This document shows, in pieces, positions 24,925 to 32,859 of a stretch of DNA of 36,446 bases. Below the pieces are notes generated by a model. The model saw only the letters and a list, made by a program, of their open reading frames with translations, made no database searches and was not told the DNA's origin. The stretch is taken from assembly GCA_002709085.1 (NCBI GenBank), contig PAPR01000027.1, forward strand, positions 1 to 36,446, read 5' to 3'. Each line of letters begins with the position of its first letter. The stretch's first letter is position 1. This DNA is from Pseudooceanicola sp. (lineage in GTDB: Bacteria > Pseudomonadota > Alphaproteobacteria > Rhodobacterales > Rhodobacteraceae). The position numbers were made by a program, and so were the translations under genes.

Positions 24925-26820
24925 ATGCGTCTGTCCTCCATTACGATCCTGGTCGCGACCTTCCTTCTGGCCGCCGTGACATCGGTCATCGCCGCGACCT
25001 TTGCGGCGACCGCGGTTGAAACCAGTTCCGCTGACGGTGTCCGCATCGCGTTGGAAGACGAATCCATGGGCTGGGTCGACGTCGAATCTGACGGGCTGCA
25101 GGTTGAGCTGACCGGCACCGCACCCAGCGAAGCGGACCGGTTCAAGGCTATCACCGTCGCGGCGCAGGTGGTCGATTCCAGTCGCGTCATCGACCACATG
25201 ACGATTCTGGACAGCGAAGGGTTGGCGCCGCCCCGTTTTTCCATCGAGATCCTGCGTAACGATGGCCATCTGTCTCTCATCGGGCTGATCCCCGCCTCGA
25301 CGAACCGCGATGCCCTGGTCACACGCCTCGATGACCTGCCCGGTGTGACCGAGATCGCGAACCTTCTGGAAACCGCCGATTACCGCGTGCCCGAAAACTG
25401 GCCGCTGTCGCTGGAATACGCCATCGCCGCCCTGCGCGATCTGCCCCGATCCAAGATTTCCGTCGCGGCGGGCGAGGTGACGATCACCGCCATGACCGAA
25501 AGCGTCGAAAAGCGGCGCCAACTGGAAAGCAGGCTGCGCCGTCAAGCTGCCGGGCCGATCACGCTGAACCTGCAAATCTCGGCCCCGCGTCCGGTGATTG
25601 CCCCCTTTACCCTGCGCTACATCGTGGATGACGCCGGCGCGCGGTTCGATGCCTGTTCAGCTGATACCGAAGAGGCGCGCGAGCTGATCGTGACCGCAGC
25701 CAAGGGCGCCGGGCTGAACGACGAAGCGCGCTGCACCCTCGGCCTCGGCGTGCCCTCGCCCGAATGGGCAGAGGCGGCAAGTTCCGCCATCCTCGCCCTC
25801 GGACGGATCGGCAAGGGCTCCGTGACCTTTTCCGACGCGGATGTCAGCCTGATCGCCGCCGAAGGCACCGACCGCGCGACCTTTGACCGGATCATCGGTG
25901 AGCTGGACAATGATCTGCCCGAGGTCTTTGCCCTCCACGCCGTCCTGCCCGAAGTTGAAGACGGCGCCGCGAAAGGCCCCGCCGAATTCGTCGCGACCCT
26001 GTCGCCCGAAGGTCAGGTGCAATTGCGCGGGCGGATACGGGATGAGCTGTCGCGCAAAACCGCCGACAGCTATGCCAAGTCGCGCTTTGGCAGCGAAAAG
26101 GTCTACGTCGCCGCGCGGCTGGACGACACCCTGCCCGAGGCCTGGTCGCTGCGCGTCCTCGCCGGTTTGCAGGCCATGTCGGAACTGGCGCACGGCCTTG
26201 TCACCGTGACCCCCGACAGCGTCAGCGTGTCCGGCGATACCGGCAACAAGGATGCCAGTGCCACCATCGCGCGCATCCTGTCCGAGCGCTTGGGCGAGGG
26301 TCAGGACTTCACCATCGAGGTCGCCTATCAGGAAAAGCTGGACCCCAATGCGGACCGTCCCGCTCCGGAAAAATGCATCAACGACGTCAAGGCGATCCAG
26401 GTCAAAAACAAGATCAACTTTGAACCCGGCTCGGCGACCGTAACATCCGACAGCCGCCCCGTGATCGACACCTTGGCAGAGTTGCTGCGGTTCTGCGGCC
26501 CCCTGCGTATTGAGATCGGCGGACATACAGACAGTCAGGGTCGCGAGGAGATGAACCTCGATTTGTCACAAAAGCGCGCGGATACGGTTTTGACGGAACT
26601 GCGCATGCGCCGCGTAGTGACCGCTGGCTTCACCGCGACCGGGTACGGCGAATCTCAACCGATCGCCGACAACGGCAACGAGGATGGACGCGAAGCGAAC
26701 CGGCGGATTGAATTTAGCCTGATCGCGGTCGCAACGGACGAAAACGACCAATCGGGTCTTGAAAGCACTACGGAATCCGGCGCAGAAGAGACTGACGACG
26801 ACGCTGCGGCCAAGGAGTAA
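24925..26820 (+). CDS. OmpA-family peptidoglycan-binding envelope protein with BON-like repeats
   Basis: 631 residues. A signal peptide or anchor comes first (MRLSSITILVATFLLAAVTSVIAA). The middle has repeated blocks resembling BON domains (DVESDGLQVELTGTAPSE..., GHLSLIGLIPASTNRDALV..., KISVAAGEVTITAMTES...). The C-terminus is an OmpA-type domain (about 505-610) with NFEPGSATVT, GGHTDSQGREEMN and the peptidoglycan-contact NRRIEF. The tail is acidic. It should tether the envelope to the cell wall. The start at 24925 removes a non-hydrophobic leader of 20 residues that another in-frame ATG would add. The next small gene follows after 7 bp. Confidence 0.85.
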   Translation: MRLSSITILVATFLLAAVTSVIAATFAATAVETSSADGVRIALEDESMGWVDVESDGLQVELTGTAPSEADRFKAITVAAQVVDSSRVIDHMTILDSEGLAPPRFSIEILRNDGHLSLIGLIPASTNRDALVTRLDDLPGVTEIANLLETADYRVPENWPLSLEYAIAALRDLPRSKISVAAGEVTITAMTESVEKRRQLESRLRRQAAGPITLNLQISAPRPVIAPFTLRYIVDDAGARFDACSADTEEARELIVTAAKGAGLNDEARCTLGLGVPSPEWAEAASSAILALGRIGKGSVTFSDADVSLIAAEGTDRATFDRIIGELDNDLPEVFALHAVLPEVEDGAAKGPAEFVATLSPEGQVQLRGRIRDELSRKTADSYAKSRFGSEKVYVAARLDDTLPEAWSLRVLAGLQAMSELAHGLVTVTPDSVSVSGDTGNKDASATIARILSERLGEGQDFTIEVAYQEKLDPNADRPAPEKCINDVKAIQVKNKINFEPGSATVTSDSRPVIDTLAELLRFCGPLRIEIGGHTDSQGREEMNLDLSQKRADTVLTELRMRRVVTAGFTATGYGESQPIADNGNEDGREANRRIEFSLIAVATDENDQSGLESTTESGAEETDDDAAAKE

Positions 26821-26827
26821 GCCCCAG

Positions 26828-27157
26828 ATGAACAGAGCCGAATTCGTGATCGCCACGGCGATCATCCTGTTTATCGCATTTGCTCTGGGCTGGTTCGCGT
26901 ATTGGCTGATCCACCGCTTTACCCGCGTCTCCAAAGCCGACATCGGAGAGCTGGAGCGCATGGCGCAGGAGCTGCACGAAGCCGAGGAGATGCGCGATCA
27001 GGCCATCACTTACCTTCAACAACGCGAAGCGGAATTGACCAATCAGCTCAGCCAGACGGAGGCGGAGCTCTCCGCCGCGATGGAAGGCCTGCGCGAGGCG
27101 CGTCACGAGGCCGAGGAGTTGCGCGCCTATATCGAACGGGTCCACGCGCAAAAGTAA
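26828..27157 (+). CDS. Small membrane-anchored coiled-coil protein
   Basis: 109 residues, not recognised. One N-terminal transmembrane helix (FVIATAIILFIAFALGWFAYWLI) is followed by a long charged coiled coil (ELERMAQELHEAEEMRDQ...ELRAYIERVHAQK). It starts 7 bp after the OmpA-family gene with no promoter between, so the two are probably co-expressed and may work together at the inner face of the envelope. Convergent with moaE, with 13 bp between stops. Confidence 0.75.
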   Translation: MNRAEFVIATAIILFIAFALGWFAYWLIHRFTRVSKADIGELERMAQELHEAEEMRDQAITYLQQREAELTNQLSQTEAELSAAMEGLREARHEAEELRAYIERVHAQK

Positions 27158-27170
27158 CCGCCGCGGTAGA

Positions 27171-27623
27171 TCACCAGCGCTTCAGCGCATCCTCGTCGGC
27201 GTCCTTTGCCGCAACCCAATCGGCACCCTCCGGCCCTAGTTCCTTTTTCCAGAACGGGGCGCGGCTCTTCAGGTAGTCCATCAGGTATTCCGCCGCCTCG
27301 AAGGCGTCCTTGCGGTGTCGCGCTGCCGCGGCGACCATCATGATGACCTCCCCCGCCGTCAGACGTCCGTGGCGGTGGATCACCAGCACATCCCCAAGGG
27401 ACCAGCGGCGCTGCGCGGTTTCGGCGATCTCGGTAATCGCGCGTTCCGTCATGCCGGGGTAATGCTCGATCTCCATCGCCTGCATACCATCGTCTGCACG
27501 CACGAGGCCGGAGAAGGTGACGATGGCGCCAACGTTGGCGGCGGCGGCCTCGGCACAGGTCGCGGTAAAGGCATTGACCTCCGCACCGGGATCAAACGCC
27601 TCGGCCTGCACAGAAATCCGCAT
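27171..27623 (-). CDS. moaE: Molybdopterin synthase catalytic subunit MoaE
   Basis: 150 residues. The large subunit of molybdopterin synthase, which with MoaD converts precursor Z into molybdopterin. Family segments GAIVTFSGLVR, MEIEHYPGMTERAI, VIHRHGRLTAGE and RAPFWKKE with the catalytic lysines are intact. It lies 3 bp after moaD in the uvrC-pgsA-moaD-moaE cluster. Confidence 0.95.
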   Translation of the reverse strand: MRISVQAEAFDPGAEVNAFTATCAEAAAANVGAIVTFSGLVRADDGMQAMEIEHYPGMTERAITEIAETAQRRWSLGDVLVIHRHGRLTAGEVIMMVAAAARHRKDAFEAAEYLMDYLKSRAPFWKKELGPEGADWVAAKDADEDALKRW

Positions 27624-27626
27624 CCC

Positions 27627-27872
27627 CTACCCCCCCGTCATCGGCGGGAAAAAAGCGACCTCGCGAACCCCGGCGAGCGGGGCGTCGAACTCCGACAGCT
27701 CCTGATTCAGCGCCACCCGCAGGGCGGAGAGGTCGGCAAAAGCCGCCTCGTATCGCGGCTCGCGCGCCTTCAACTCGGCGATCAGGTCATTGACGGTCGC
27801 GGCGGAACTTTCGACCCGTTCTTTAGGAATCCCGATGCGTTCACGAACCCATGCGAAATAGAGAACCTCCAT
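27627..27872 (-). CDS. moaD: Molybdopterin synthase sulfur carrier subunit MoaD
   Basis: 81 residues with a ubiquitin-like fold that ends in the required Gly-Gly (FFPPMTGG), where the thiocarboxylate forms. The start MEVLYFAWVRERIG at 27872 overlaps the pgsA stop (TGATG), and a longer in-frame opening upstream is inside pgsA. It pairs with MoaE directly downstream. Confidence 0.94.
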   Translation of the reverse strand: MEVLYFAWVRERIGIPKERVESSAATVNDLIAELKAREPRYEAAFADLSALRVALNQELSEFDAPLAGVREVAFFPPMTGG

Positions 27873-28534
27873 CACGTCTCTCCCAGATGCCTGCGCGCCT
27901 TGGTGAAGTAATCCCAGCCGGTGATCGCCGTCAGCAGCGCGGCGGCCCACAAGAGCGCGATGCCGATGTAGCCGCCCCATTGCGCCAGCATCATCGTCGT
28001 CCTCAATCCGGTCGGGTCGTCGGCCTGCCCTGTCAGGATCGCCTCGATGGTCGCGCGGTCCATGCCAAAGATGGCCATGCCGAGATTGGTGTTAAACGCC
28101 CCCTGCGCCAGCAGGAGTGCGATGGCGACCATCTGGATCGTGGTCTTCCATTTTGCCAGATTGGTGACTTTCAGCGTCCCCGCGACGTTTCCGAGGAATT
28201 CGCGCAGGCCCGATACGAAGACTTCGCGGAACAGGATGATCGCACCGGGCAAGGCAGCCCAATGCGCCAGCGGCGACCAGACAGCCAGCGCCAGCAAGGC
28301 AATCAGCACCATCGCCTTATCCGCAATGGGGTCCAGCATCGTGCCGATCTGGCTGATCTGCCCCAGGCGGCGCGCGAGGTAGCCATCGACGTAATCCGTG
28401 ACAGAGGCCGCAACGAATAGCGCGAAGGCCGTCCAATCCGCGATCGGGCGCGGCAAGAGGAGGAACGCGAACACGACGCCGGGCGCGGCAAGCAGACGAA
28501 AGAGGGTGAGGATATTGGGCAAGGTCATACGCAT
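27872..28534 (-). CDS. pgsA: CDP-diacylglycerol-glycerol-3-phosphate 3-phosphatidyltransferase
   Basis: 220 residues, membrane enzyme for the committed step to phosphatidylglycerol. The CDP-alcohol phosphotransferase motif D-x2-DG-x2-AR-x8-G-x3-D-x3-D is complete (Asp47, Asp50, Gly51, Ala54, Arg55, Gly64, Asp68, Asp72). About five hydrophobic helices surround it. The ATG at 28534 or that two codons later (MTLPNIL) could be used. It leads into moaD by overlap. Confidence 0.95.
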   Translation of the reverse strand: MRMTLPNILTLFRLLAAPGVVFAFLLLPRPIADWTAFALFVAASVTDYVDGYLARRLGQISQIGTMLDPIADKAMVLIALLALAVWSPLAHWAALPGAIILFREVFVSGLREFLGNVAGTLKVTNLAKWKTTIQMVAIALLLAQGAFNTNLGMAIFGMDRATIEAILTGQADDPTGLRTTMMLAQWGGYIGIALLWAAALLTAITGWDYFTKARRHLGET

Positions 28535-28576
28535 GCCGATTACCTAGCCCGTCCACCCCCCGGAGGAAAGTGTCCT

Positions 28577-28780
28577 GTGTCGTGGCCGGTCCTCGCCGTC
28601 GCCCCTAAGGCCCAAGTGGCGCGTTGCCATGTGCCTGCGTATCTGCCCGATTCTCGCTGGTCCGCGCCGCCTTTCGGCCCGTCGCGCGAAGCGTTCGCAG
28701 TCGGCGGAGGTGACGACAGCCCAAAACAGGCGGCCCCAAAACAGACGGCTCCAAAACAGGCGGCACAACGCGAACCCTGA
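28577..28780 (+). CDS. Doubtful small ORF (GTG start) with PKQAA repeats
   Basis: 67 codons on the plus strand in the 254-bp gap between uvrC and pgsA (both minus). In its favour: GGAGGAAA lies about 7 nt before the GTG and third positions are GC-rich. Against it: the sequence has no recognisable domain, it opposes the surrounding operon, and its C-terminus is the low-complexity PKQAAPKQTAPKQAA made by a 15-bp tandem repeat. It may be non-coding. Confidence 0.2.
   Translation: MSWPVLAVAPKAQVARCHVPAYLPDSRWSAPPFGPSREAFAVGGGDDSPKQAAPKQTAPKQAAQREP
28721..28765. repeat. Three tandem copies of a 15-bp unit
   Basis: Units begin at 28721, 28736 and 28751: CCAAAACAGGCGGCC, CCAAAACAGACGGCT and CCAAAACAGGCGGCA. 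A 15-bp period keeps reading frames. The array lies between pgsA and the end of uvrC and could vary in copy number between strains. Confidence 0.8.
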
Positions 28781-28788
28781 ATGGCCCC

Positions 28789-30663
28789 TCACCCCTTTTC
28801 GTGGAAATGCGCGTAGATCGTTTCGGCCATGGCGTCGGATATGCCCTCCACCGCCTTGAGGTCCGCGAGGCCCGCGCGACTGACCGCCTTGGCCGAGCCG
28901 AAGTGCGTGAGCAGCGCCCGCTTGCGCGTCGCGCCCACACCGGCGATGTCGTCAAGTGGCGTGGCCGAGACCGCCTTGGCCCGTTTCGCGCGGTGTGTCC
29001 CAATGGCAAAGCGGTGCGCCTCATCGCGTAGGCGTTGGACAAAATAGAGCACCGGGTCGTTGCGTTTCAGCGCGAAGGGTCGCGTGCCGGGGCGGTGAAA
29101 CTCTTCCTTGCCGTGGTCGCGATCGACGCCCTTGGCCACACCGACCATCGGCAGATCGGTGATCCCCCGCTCATCAAGGATCGCCTGCACGGCCGAGACC
29201 TGCCCCGCCCCGCCGTCGATCAGCAACAGATCGGGCCAAAGCCCCTTGCTGCGATCGGGGTCTTCCTTTTGCAGACGGCTCAGACGGCGCAATAAAACCT
29301 CCTTCATCATGCCAAAGTCATCGCCCGGCGTAAGGTCCGTCCCCTTGATGTTGAACTTGCGATACTGGCTTTTCATGAACCCGTCCGGCCCGGCGACGAT
29401 CATGCCGCCGACCGCGTTGGTGCCCATGATGTGCGAGTTGTCGTAGACCTCGATCCGCTTGGGTGGGCTTTCCAAACCGAACGCTTCGGCCAGGCCGTTC
29501 AGCAACTTGGCCTGCGTGGCACTTTCGGACATCTTGCGCGCGAGGCTTTCGCGGGCATTTCGCGCGGCGTTCTCGACCAATTCGGCCTTTTCGCCACGTT
29601 GCGGGACCATGATCTCGACCTTGCGGCCCAGCTTCTGACTGAGCGCATCCTGCATCAGGTCAGGGTTCTCGATAGGATGGGATAGCAGGATCAACCGCGC
29701 CGGGTCCTTGGTGTCGTAAAACTGACCGAGAAAGGCCTCCAGCACTTCGGTGGGCTCAACGTCCACACCGGCGCGCGGGTAGAAATCGCGGTTCCCCCAG
29801 TTCTGGTTGGCGCGGATAAAGAAGACCTGAACGCAGGCCTGCCCGCCCTCCATATGCAGCGCGATCACGTCGGCTTCGGGCGTCGTGCGGGGGTTCACGC
29901 CCTGCACCGATTGCACCTGCGTCAGCGCCTTGATCCGGTCCCGCAGGGCGGCAGCGCGTTCAAACTCCATCGCGTCCGAAGCCGCCGCCATATCCCGCCC
30001 CAGCTTTTCCTGCACCTGGGTCGAGCGCCCCGAGAGGAAGCGCTGCGCATCAGTGACGGCGGCGGCGTAGTCGTCGGCGCCGATCTCCCCGGTGCAGGGG
30101 GCCGAGCATCGTTTGATCTGGTAAAGCAGACAGGGTCGCGTGCGGCTTTCGAACATCGAATCCGAACAATTGCGCAACTGAAAGACCCGTTGGAGTTGAT
30201 TGAGCGTCCGGTTTACGGCCCCTGCCCCGGCAAAGGGACCGTAGTATGCGCCCTTGCGGGTCTTGGCGCCGCGATGCTTCAGGATCTGCGGAAAAGCGTG
30301 GTCATCGGTCACCAGAATATTGGGAAAGCTCTTGTCGTCGCGCAGCAGCACATTGTAGCGCGGCTTCAACTGCTTGATGAGGTTCTGCTCCAGCAGCAGC
30401 GCCTCGGTTTCGGTCCGCGTCGTCAGGAACATCATCGAGGCCGTCTCGCGGATCATCCGGGCAATTCTCGCGGAATGGCCGGTCGGGCGCGCATAGTTCG
30501 ACACCCGCGCCTTCAGGTTTCGCGCCTTGCCGACATATAGAACCCGGCTCTCCGCATCCAGCATCCGATACACGCCGGGCGACGAATCAAGCGTCGTCAG
30601 CAAAGACGAGATCAACCCATGTCCGGTCAGAGAATCAGAGTTACCGTGCGTCATGTTTCCCAC
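28789..30663 (-). CDS. uvrC: UvrABC system subunit C (excinuclease)
   Basis: 624 residues, the nuclease that makes both cuts in nucleotide excision repair. The N-terminal GIY-YIG domain is [22 protein letters not shown]; a UVR helical hairpin ([16 protein letters not shown]) binds UvrB. The RNase H-like half contains [17 protein letters not shown] and LLIDGGAGQ, and the C-terminus has helix-hairpin-helix motifs ([17 protein letters not shown]). Its start follows a 288-bp AT-rich gap holding candidate regulatory sites. It leads the pgsA-moaD-moaE group on the same strand. Confidence 0.97.
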   Translation of the reverse strand: MGNMTHGNSDSLTGHGLISSLLTTLDSSPGVYRMLDAESRVLYVGKARNLKARVSNYARPTGHSARIARMIRETASMMFLTTRTETEALLLEQNLIKQLKPRYNVLLRDDKSFPNILVTDDHAFPQILKHRGAKTRKGAYYGPFAGAGAVNRTLNQLQRVFQLRNCSDSMFESRTRPCLLYQIKRCSAPCTGEIGADDYAAAVTDAQRFLSGRSTQVQEKLGRDMAAASDAMEFERAAALRDRIKALTQVQSVQGVNPRTTPEADVIALHMEGGQACVQVFFIRANQNWGNRDFYPRAGVDVEPTEVLEAFLGQFYDTKDPARLILLSHPIENPDLMQDALSQKLGRKVEIMVPQRGEKAELVENAARNARESLARKMSESATQAKLLNGLAEAFGLESPPKRIEVYDNSHIMGTNAVGGMIVAGPDGFMKSQYRKFNIKGTDLTPGDDFGMMKEVLLRRLSRLQKEDPDRSKGLWPDLLLIDGGAGQVSAVQAILDERGITDLPMVGVAKGVDRDHGKEEFHRPGTRPFALKRNDPVLYFVQRLRDEAHRFAIGTHRAKRAKAVSATPLDDIAGVGATRKRALLTHFGSAKAVSRAGLADLKAVEGISDAMAETIYAHFHEKG

Positions 30664-30725
30664 CTGATGATTCGACTACTGGCTGCCAATTCCTGACTGC
30701 CGGGACAAGGGTTAAGCGCTCCACA

Positions 30726-30765
30726 TATTCTGTGGATAAGTCTGGGTGCAAATCTTTCCCGTTGC
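30726..30765 (-). promoter_or_regulatory. Candidate uvrC promoter containing a perfect DnaA box
   Basis: On the minus strand, TTGCAC is followed after 18 bp by TATGTG, a weak -35/-10 pair. Between them is TTATCCACA (30731-30739 as TGTGGATAA on the plus strand), an exact DnaA-box consensus. The box is also half of an inverted repeat TCCACA (30720-30725)-TATTC-TGTGGA (30731-30736). The 288-bp gap to the SDR gene is otherwise AT-rich, with the terminator and palindrome listed separately. Confidence 0.4.
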
Positions 30766-30767
30766 AG

Positions 30768-30789
30768 AAAACCCCAAGCTTAATGGGGT
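30768..30789 (-). terminator. Probable terminator of the SDR gene
   Basis: Minus strand: ACCCCA, loop TTAAGCT, TGGGGT, then TTT (stem 30771-30776 / 30784-30789; the T-tract on the minus strand corresponds to A 30768-30771). It has a 6-bp stem and short T-run, so moderate strength. It lies 162 bp past the SDR stop. Confidence 0.5.
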
Positions 30790-30800
30790 CTTGACTAGAT

Positions 30801-30817
30801 TGCCTAATTTTTAGGCA
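30801..30817. promoter_or_regulatory. Perfect 17-bp palindrome
   Basis: TGCCTAA-TTT-TTAGGCA, 7-bp perfect arms, in the AT-rich gap upstream of uvrC. It has no T-run to make it a terminator, and its shape suits a dimeric repressor. The regulator is unknown. Confidence 0.4.
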
Positions 30818-30951
30818 CACCTATAGGCTTTTGAATTGAAACGAAAATTTTTCGCCGCGAGCGCAAACGATTGATAACGTTAATTATTTGGTAACACTCT
30901 CGTGACAGTAAATTGATCGGTGCAAAACTTTCGGCAGCACGCGGGCAACGT

Positions 30952-31731
30952 TTACTCGACATCCATAACATCAGGGGTTCGCCAACCCAGATGCTGCCCC
31001 CCGTCGGTGCAGATCATCTGGCCCGTGACACCCGGTGCAGACAGCAGGAATCGCAGCGCGCGCGTGATATCTTCGGGGTTGGACCCGCGACCCAGAACCG
31101 TAGACTCGCGCTGGCGTTGGAACTGGCCCTCATCCTGGCGCCCCCCCTTCAGCGTCGGCCCCGGACCGATGGCATTGACCCGGACATCGGGGGCGAGGCC
31201 CTGCGCCATCGTCTGCGTCAGAACCCATAAGGCGGCCCGCGAAAGAGTGTAGCTGGTGAATTCGGGCGTCAATTTGCGCACCCTTTGGTCGATCATATTA
31301 ACGATCAACGACCTAGCCTCAGGCTCGCCCTGCGGATCGGCCTCAGCAGCGGGGCATTGCGCGGCAAACGTCTGGCTCAACACGAAGGGCGCGCGAAGGT
31401 TGCACTCCATATGCCGGTCCCAGGACTCACGCGTCACGCTATGCACATTGTCATATTCGAACGCCGAGGCGTTATTAACCAGACAATCGAGCGGCGCGCC
31501 CAGCCCTTTGGCGGCGCGCGCAACAAGGGTGCTCACCTCGCCCTCGACCGCGAGATCGGCGCGCAGGGTAACGGCATGTCGGCCCATATCGCGGATTAAA
31601 CCGGCGACCTCTTCTGCCTCTGCATAAGACGTCCCATAGTGCACGGCGACGTCATATCCCGATGCCGCGAGGTCCAGCGCAATCGCACGTCCCAGCCGTT
31701 TACCGGCCCCTGTTACCAAGGCTTGCGGCAT
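30952..31731 (-). CDS. SDR family oxidoreductase, pteridine-reductase-like
   Basis: 259 residues, Rossmann-fold short-chain dehydrogenase. The cofactor motif TGAGKRLG (7-14) with Lys/Arg is that of PTR1-like pteridine reductases, and NNAS follows at 86-89. The active-site set is Asp148 (NMIDQR), Tyr161 and, four residues on, Arg165 (YTLSR) where nearly all SDRs have Lys. The 13-residue Asp-Tyr and 4-residue Tyr-Lys spacing match PTR1. It may reduce a pterin or folate, but the Lys to Arg change makes activity uncertain. It is upstream of uvrC on the same strand and 9 bp before the antiporter stop. Confidence 0.85.
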   Translation of the reverse strand: MPQALVTGAGKRLGRAIALDLAASGYDVAVHYGTSYAEAEEVAGLIRDMGRHAVTLRADLAVEGEVSTLVARAAKGLGAPLDCLVNNASAFEYDNVHSVTRESWDRHMECNLRAPFVLSQTFAAQCPAAEADPQGEPEARSLIVNMIDQRVRKLTPEFTSYTLSRAALWVLTQTMAQGLAPDVRVNAIGPGPTLKGGRQDEGQFQRQRESTVLGRGSNPEDITRALRFLLSAPGVTGQMICTDGGQHLGWRTPDVMDVE

Positions 31732-31740
31732 ATGGCCCCC

Positions 31741-32697
31741 TCAAATCAGCAGCGCGATCACATAAGCGATGTATAGCAGGCTAAAGACCACGCCCCACCG
31801 TCGCCCAAGATCCCGCCCGAACACGACGAAGGGCACCAGGATCAACGCGGCACCCAACATGACCCAGAGGTCAAAGCTCAGGAATTCCTGTGTGACCGGT
31901 ATCGGGCCGAACAGCGTAGTGATACCGATAATGCCGAGCAAGTTGAACAGGTTCGACCCGATGACATTCCCCAGGGCCACATCCGCCTGTCGTCGCATCG
32001 CCGCCACCACTGTCGTTGCCAGTTCAGGCAACGAGGTCCCGAGCGCCACCAGAGTGAGGCCGACCACCGCGTCCGACACACCGAAATCCCGCGCAATGAT
32101 AGAGGCGTTTTCGACCAGCAAGTCCGCGCCCAGGGGAAGGCCGATCAACCCGATCGCCAAGAATAAGATGATCTTCCACCAGCGCATATCGGGGTCCGCA
32201 CCCTCGACTTCGACGCCCTCGCTCGCCTCGGCGGCACGCTGATCCGCCATATGCACGCGCGCCTCGCGCGCCTGATCCCCCAGCACAAGGGCAAGCCCCA
32301 GCAGAAGGACAAGCCCAACCATCCAGGTCAATGTCCCCGTAAAGGATAGCGCAATAAAGGCCACAGTTGCCATCAACATCATGTAATAACTGCGTTTCGT
32401 GTCGATCTGGCTGGTTCTCATTCGCGAGATGATCGCGGGCAACCCCAGCACCAGCAGCACGTTGGCCGTGTTCGATCCGACCACGTTGCCGAGCGCCAAT
32501 CCCGGCTTGCCGTCCAGCACCGCGCTGATCCCCACCAGCAGTTCGGGTGCGGAGGTTCCGAAAGCCACGATGGTCAGGCTGACGATCAGCGCCGGAATTC
32601 CGACGCGCAGTGACAGGTTCACCGCACCCCGCACCAGAGCATCGCCCGCCAGCAAAAGGATCACCAGCCCGACGCTTGTCAGAATCCAGGGCGTCAA
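31741..32697 (-). CDS. Calcium/sodium antiporter (CaCA family)
   Basis: 318 residues with about ten transmembrane helices and the two inverted alpha-repeats of cation/Ca2+ exchangers: VAFGTSAPELLVGI...GNVVGSN and VALGTSLPELATTV...GNVIGSN, joined by an acidic cytoplasmic loop (EASEGVEVEGADPD). It probably exchanges Na+ or H+ for Ca2+. I place the start at TTG 32697 because AAGGAG lies 8 nt before it and the codon overlaps the stop of the zinc-ribbon gene (TTGA). An ATG at 32760 would read through that gene. Confidence 0.88.
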   Translation of the reverse strand: MTPWILTSVGLVILLLAGDALVRGAVNLSLRVGIPALIVSLTIVAFGTSAPELLVGISAVLDGKPGLALGNVVGSNTANVLLVLGLPAIISRMRTSQIDTKRSYYMMLMATVAFIALSFTGTLTWMVGLVLLLGLALVLGDQAREARVHMADQRAAEASEGVEVEGADPDMRWWKIILFLAIGLIGLPLGADLLVENASIIARDFGVSDAVVGLTLVALGTSLPELATTVVAAMRRQADVALGNVIGSNLFNLLGIIGITTLFGPIPVTQEFLSFDLWVMLGAALILVPFVVFGRDLGRRWGVVFSLLYIAYVIALLI

Positions 32698-32858
32698 GAT
32701 CGAGGCTCCTTGCACAGGCAAGGCCCCTTGCCGAACCGGTAGCGTCCGCAATCGGGGCACTTTCCGGTCATCATGCGACGGTCCGGCATGCGCATCTTGC
32801 CGAACATGGCCAGCACCCCGATGACAATGAGGAAAAGAAGGACGGCTTTGAGGATCAC
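32694..32858 (-). CDS. 54-residue membrane-anchored zinc-ribbon-like protein
   Basis: From a GTG at 32858: one transmembrane helix (VLLFLIVIGVLAMFG, about 6-20), a basic Met-rich linker, then Cys34-x2-Cys37-x9-Cys47-x-Cys49 (CPDCGRYRFGKGPCLC), which should bind one zinc. The GTG comes 1 nt after the S49 peptidase stop and the TGA overlaps the antiporter TTG start, so translation is probably coupled on both sides. Function is unknown. An ATG at 32921 is also open but would overlap the peptidase gene by 62 bp. Confidence 0.65.
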   Translation of the reverse strand: MILKAVLLFLIVIGVLAMFGKMRMPDRRMMTGKCPDCGRYRFGKGPCLCKEPRS

Positions 32859-32859
32859 G

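Noticed and set aside
28544..28792. 82-codon minus-strand frame between uvrC and pgsA
   Set aside because: Low-complexity RLFW repeats from the tandem array, no ribosome site and overlap with the uvrC end.
30664..30951. Possible replication origin (AT-rich gap with a DnaA box)
   Set aside because: Only one consensus DnaA box, no cluster, and no dnaA, hemE, parAB or repABC gene nearby.
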